A stretch of 64,000 nucleotides of DNA, taken from assembly GCA_019614645.1 (NCBI GenBank), contig JABWDB010000001.1:5817501-5881500 (forward strand), read 5' to 3'. Both the position numbers and the translations under genes were made by a program. Origin of the DNA: Stratiolaelaps scimitus (taxonomy: Eukaryota > Arthropoda > Arachnida > Mesostigmata > Laelapidae). Every line of letters begins with the position of its first letter. The stretch's first letter is position 1. Below the pieces are notes generated by a model. It ran no database searches. It was not told where the DNA came from and was given only the letters and a program-made list of their open reading frames with translations. This document shows positions 58,901-64,000 of the stretch, piece by piece.

Positions 58901-61864
58901 GCGAGATAAAGGAAGTAGAGAGGGATGAGGATCTCGTCTGACGACCGGACAGAGTTGAATAGAAGCACTGAAACGGATAGCCGCAACAGAGTGTCCCACC
59001 GGCCAGCGAGTCGGTCCGGGTCCCAACCATGAACCGATGCACCATTGGCGAACTTGAAGAGCAGCAGGTTGAACTGCTGATACTTCGATCTGCTGCCGCT
59101 GACGAGGCGGCTTCTTTCGAAGGCGGAGGACGCACGCCACGACAGGCTTCTTTGCCTCCTTGGAGTCTACCTTGTTTCAATTCAGCTGGTCCGCATAGCT
59201 CTCCTATGAGATTCCACTAGTCCAGCTCACCTCGACCCTCGCCTTGCTGCCCGATGTCCATGATCAGGCAGATGACGATGATTACGAGAGGCTCATTTCG
59301 CGCTTAATCTTTTTGCCGAGCTTCGCATAACGGCGAGTCCTCATGCAAACCAATGTTCGGATACGGAACTCGACCGAACTCTCCGAACGTACCACAGTAT
59401 GTATACCCGTTCGCAAACAGGCGAATTAAGCCGGAGTGGCTATAATGGCGAGGGCGCAGAAAAGGAGCAGCCATCAGAAGGAAACGAAAGAAAAAAACGA
59501 AAATGGAGGAAATAACGGCGATAGTGGATCTCCCCCTCCCCCCTTCCCCCCACCTCGCCGCCTTCAGACACAAACCTCACCGAAGGCAGAGGGCCGTTGT
59601 TCCTCGGTCCTTGCAATTGTTTCCATCTGATCCATTCGAACTAATACAGTGCCAAACCCTCGGTCACTCCGTAGCTCGGGTAATGGTGGGGCCGCCTTCT
59701 TTCTACGTTCGGGAAAATTAGGCCGGACCTTCGCAGATGAATGCCCAAGCTTGTATTATTATTATTATTACTATTATTACTATTACGGCATGGATATACT
59801 CGTCTCTAAAACACCACTGATTGGGTTGACACTCGTTGGCAACGACGTCGTGCTCAACGCGGGATGCGTATGACAGAAAGGGCTCTGCGACAATGTAAAT
59901 TAATCAGGCGAATTGTTACAACGAGAACAGGCGACCGAGACCGCGCCGTCGATTGGGTATCGCTTACGCGCGCTGTTGTACTAGCATGTGTGTCAGTTGG
60001 CGCAAGATATGTTTCGTGTAGAATCGTCTACAGCGACAACGTCAATGTGCCCGGGACAATGCGGACATAGTTCATAGGCAGAGCGGTTCATCGAAGCAGC
60101 GGCCAGCATCGCGTGCAGGCGCTAAATCGGTCTGACGGGACCACACATACATCTAACCGTAGCGATGAAAAGGTTTTAGGTTTCACTATAGTTTTCCTAC
60201 TAACAGCGGCACCACCACCGCCACCACCAGAACCGCCACCCTGTCCCAAGCAGGGGCAGCAGCAGCAACTTAGCTCCTCTAACGCCGTTACACCTGAGCG
60301 CTGAAATGAGACGGGGTCTGATGTTGAGAGGCTGGCTCCCTTCGTTGCTCGCTGGATTTACAACAGTTAGCCGATAGAGTGGTCGCCACCTTAACCGCCG
60401 ATGGAAACAAACGCGCTGTAGTAGTATGGCTGGACGCAGGCGTCGAGCAACGGGACCTCGACACGACGTGCCTGGACGACCCAGTTGAAGCCGAAGCTCG
60501 ATGCCGGGAGTCGCTGTCTCGAACCGAGAGGGTCCCGGCCGGTCCGCCCCCCTCCGTCGTGCTAGCTGAGAACATATAGACTTCCGATAATCGGCAAGCG
60601 GCGCCGTTAGGCCAGCCACCCTGACCAAGATGAAGGAGCAGACCGGTTGGATTCGGTCGTCGGGTACACCGACCTACCCCCCCGCCCCCCCAAACCTACC
60701 AACAACCCGTATCCCTCACCAACTTACTCGTCGCACTCCTGCCAACTGGTGCCACTCAGGCAGCAGCGACGGATGTTTTAAACGCGTGAAGTCGTTTCGT
60801 TCGCTGCTTCACTACTACGACTCCTGCTGCTCCGGCCGCCGCCGCCGCCGCCGCCGCCAGCTCGACAGTACATTAATGGTGGGCGGCCGAATTAGATCCC
60901 GTGCGTTCTTGAGTCCCAACCTGGCTCTCTCGCTTTCTCTTTCTCTCATTCGAACGATTGCGCGCGTTCGTTCATCTCCTTCGCGAGCAAAACGTGGCAC
61001 CCACCACGCCGAATAGTACTAATATACACTATTTTAGCTACTTTAGCACCTTTGCCGCTGCGCCACTCAACTCTGCCGATCGCCAACTGTGCCAAGTCTT
61101 ACGAAATAGAGAGTCCAACGGGCCAGAGCTGGTGATCCCTCTTGGCTTCTCGCCTATCCGAGGAGCCAATGAGCAGCGACCTCGGGGAAAATCTTCTCCA
61201 ATTCCCCTTCTCGTTCAAAGGGACGGGACGCCGAGACGAACGAAGAGGAAGATACAGAATCGCTGGGTGGTTGTCTACGGTCACTCCGGTCGCTCTACTC
61301 ACTGTTCCCGCTGCTCGACGCCGGCATCACCGTCCGATCACCATTGGCAGGCTCTACCGCCATTTGGCTTTCCACAGCAGGCCCACCCCTATGTAGAACG
61401 CTATCCAGTGAGCAGCATTAAGCTACCGCAAGACGACTGTTCGGCGACCAGCGGCTCACTGTGAAGCGTCACCAGCCCCGTTCGACTGTTCATCTGTCTG
61501 TCCCGTTCGATATCAGATCTAGCTCTCTCTCTCTATCTCCCACTTACTTCCACAGTTTCATCTCCGATCGCTGATGAAGCGGCAGCAGCAGCAGCATCAT
61601 CATCAAGATGAGTTGAAGAAGGAGAAAACTGAACGAAGAATAACGAAAGTAGCAGAGGAGAGGAAAGCCACCACCGCCGTTGCCGTGATCTCTGAGGTTG
61701 TGCTGTTGCCTGGCAAACTTGAGCTGACAGCTTAGGCTGGTGGTGGTGGTAGCAGCGGCAGCAGCAGCAGGACCGCCGCCACCACCACAACTACTACTAC
61801 TACTATGAGCAGCAGCAGCAGCGCAACCACAACAACAAGTATAGCCTGTACCACACACACATAT

Positions 61865-61891
61865 GTATATATATATATATATATATATATG
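61865..61891. repeat. (TA)n microsatellite
   Basis: A TA run of about 27 bases. Confidence 0.95.
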
Positions 61892-62159
61892 TATTATATA
61901 TTGCTACGGTGCCGTTCTCCTGTAGACAAATGCTGCTGCCACCGTCACATGAACACTTATGGAACGGGAAAAAGCCACGCCACAGTCTGTGCCGGTTTGG
62001 CTACTGTTGCCGCCGCCGCCACCGCCGTTATTGCTACTTGGCCTACTCGGCCAGGCCAAGATGCGGTGTCTTTTCCTTCTTTTCCTCGCTTTTTTCTTTC
62101 TCTATATCTCGATTTCTTTCCTGCGCTCTCATTGTTACACTCGATGCTGCTCTCGCCAT

Positions 62160-62160
<1 letters not shown>

Positions 62161-62194
<34 letters not shown>

Positions 62195-62198
62195 CCCC
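62161..62198. repeat. C10 homopolymer followed by (CT)n
   Basis: Ten C followed by about 24 bases of CT and then C-rich sequence: a polypyrimidine block prone to length variation. Confidence 0.94.
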
Positions 62199-64000
62199 TT
62201 TGTATTTCTTCTTCTTCATCTTCGTCTTCTTTCTCAATCACTCGTTCGCGCCCTTCATCGTTCTCCGCCTGTGATTCTCTCCTCGTTCTCTTGCTGTCGT
62301 CTATCGGCCGCCGCGGCTGTCTTCACCGCCGCCGCCGTCGCCACCGCCACCACCACCGTCGTGAGTGCGTATCTCCTCTGTATGTATGCGTGAGTGTGAC
62401 AGTTGACGTGAGATGTGAGATATTGTTCGAAACAAGCGAATCGAACCGAACTGAACCACAGCAACCACCGCAAGCAGCCGTCGAGCAGCCGTCCCAGCGA
62501 GACAGACAGTCAACACAGCGGTTGACTCTCACTATCTCTCTACTTCTCTAGATCTCTTCCTAGCCAAAGTCTCTCACTCTCGGACGCACAATCGGCGTCC
62601 CATCTCCGCGCGTCCATCTCGTTCTACCGCTTGCTTCATCCATGCCTGACTGGCAACAGCCAGCGAGAGACAGTTATTGCTGCTGCGGCCGCGGCTGCTA
62701 CTACTACTAGTACTACTGCCTGACAGAATCAGCTCTGCGACATCTGAGTCGTGGCTGCTCGTGGAGGCCATGCCGAACACCGAAACCGTCCCGGGAGAAG
62801 AACCCTGTGGGGAACGAGTAAGCAGGGTTGCTGCTGCTGCTGCAGCAGCAGCAGTAGGGCAGCACCACCGGCCAGTTCAAGTGACGCCCAGTGAGCACAC
62901 GTCCTAGAGGAAAGAGAGAGAGCGAGAGAGACACCGGTGCACAGCAGTCACAGCAGCAGCAGCAGCAAGCCAGACGAAGCTTAGCCAGCCATCGTCGAAG
63001 AAGAACCAATACGATAGCGATGATGATGATGATGATTCTTTGTATGAACGTTATTTATACACTATGAGTGTACATATATAGTATGTATTGTGATATCCGA
63101 GTCAGTAGTATGTCTATCGGTGCGTCCATCCATCCATCCGTCTGTCTCTCTCTCTCTCTCTCTCTCGGTCTGTGTCATCGTTTTCCATTCTCTATCTCAC
63201 TCTAAAAGTCGTCTGTTCGTCGTCTTGCGGTCGTCTCACCATCGCTGCTGCCACTGACGTCTCTCCATCTTCCTTCTAACTAACCTTCTCCTCGTAGAGA
63301 TCTCTCCACGAGACAGAACGCCGACAGAGCAACAAGACTCATATTGAGCAACCAGCAGCAGCCGCAGCAGCAGCCGCAGCAGCTAACAGAGCAGCAAGAA
63401 TGCCGAGAAACGACGGCGATGGGTTCACACAGGCGTCTCCGCACAACCAGCCTATGACTGAGTACTCATTGATGACGCTGCTGCTGCTGCTGTTGCTGGC
63501 GGCGGCGGTAGCAGTGGTAGTAGTTGTAGAGGTATTGGTAGGGCTCGCTTTCTTCCCTGCACTCGCTCTCCCTCCACAAACTCTACTCTATAGTATACGG
63601 TGGCTGGTGGCAGCAATGCGTCTCCCCGTGCAGCCGCATCGTCTCAATCCTCAGTCTTGGGCGCGAAGAGCCGCATAGCCAGCTAGCCAACAACGTGCCA
63701 ACGTGCTACTCGGCTAAGCCAACGCTGCAGGACGACCAATGACAACAGCACAACTATCCGTTGCGAGCGCCAGATCGATTCGATGATGGTGATCAGCAAT
63801 GTACCATTGTACGATAAATAGATCAATTCGAGTATGAGCTAGTGAGTTTCGGTTGACCTGCGGGCTTGGCCCTGCCACGGACGTTTTCTCGCAGATCGGT
63901 TGTATTTATAATATTAGATCTGATTCGGTTGTACATACCCGTCATTACGGACAGTTCTCCTGTTACGCTACCACAGTAATCGGGTGGAATATGGAATGTC

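Larger units (their letters stand above)
52152..64000. other. Upstream flank of the ZFHX gene, no recognisable gene
   Basis: This side lies 5' of the ZFHX gene and should hold its promoter and any untranslated leader exons, but I cannot locate a transcription start. The sequence is a mix of GA, TA, CAG and CCG repeats. The longest frames (for example 57494-58153 minus, 61805-62551 plus) are Leu/Pro/Ala/Ser/Arg repeats read in several overlapping frames, typical of trinucleotide-rich DNA rather than coding sequence. Confidence 0.65.

Noticed and set aside
61805..62551. A 248-codon plus-strand open frame
   Set aside because: It is made of TA, CT and CCG repeats (runs of YIYIY, SLSLS, RRRHRH). 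Other frames in the same place are equally open. This is repeat-derived.
1..64000. CRISPR arrays, bacterial operons, phage or a viral genome
   Set aside because: No regularly spaced direct repeats, no dense one-direction gene clusters and no viral-type proteins. The spliced gene with GT-AG introns shows this is animal DNA.

Overview
The window is eukaryotic genomic DNA holding one recognisable protein-coding gene and long non-coding flanks. The gene lies on the minus strand at about 33376-52151. It is a giant zinc-finger/homeodomain transcription factor of the ZFHX3/ZFHX4 class, whose Drosophila member is zfh2. I assembled a ten-exon model by reading open frames and GT-AG splice sites by eye. 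All exon phases agree, giving about 3,613 codons with roughly 23 C2H2-type fingers and four homeodomains. Vertebrate ZFHX3 has a similar length, finger count and homeodomain order.

Layout: 1-33375 is non-coding, with dense simple repeats (TA, GA/CT, CA, CAG/CAA, CCG, TTA), one probable tRNA-derived SINE near 9230-9380 and a 26-bp tandem duplication at 8322-8373. The gene runs right to left. Two short N-terminal exons (52088-52151 and 50119-50214) are the less certain part. Eight confident exons follow: 47787-49817, 46844-47528, 45954-46576, 41724-45760, 39582-41428, 39158-39456, 34627-34794 and 33376-34367. Introns inside the confident part are 125-301 bp, except a 4.36-kb intron between homeodomain 3 and the next exon. 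52152-64000 is again repeat-rich with no recognisable gene and probably contains the promoter and 5' untranslated exons.

Organism: compact introns, an intact four-homeodomain ZFHX gene and very abundant microsatellites suggest an invertebrate animal. It is probably an arthropod outside Diptera, because the fly protein is known to have only three homeodomains. A mite or other chelicerate is a guess that the sequence does not prove.

There is no operon, CRISPR array, rRNA, virus or bacterial system here. Most long open frames outside the gene are products of trinucleotide repeats or of GC-rich antisense frames. The features most worth follow-up are the N-terminal exon choice, the 28-residue polyglutamine placed directly against homeodomain 1, the short C-terminus and the large late intron.
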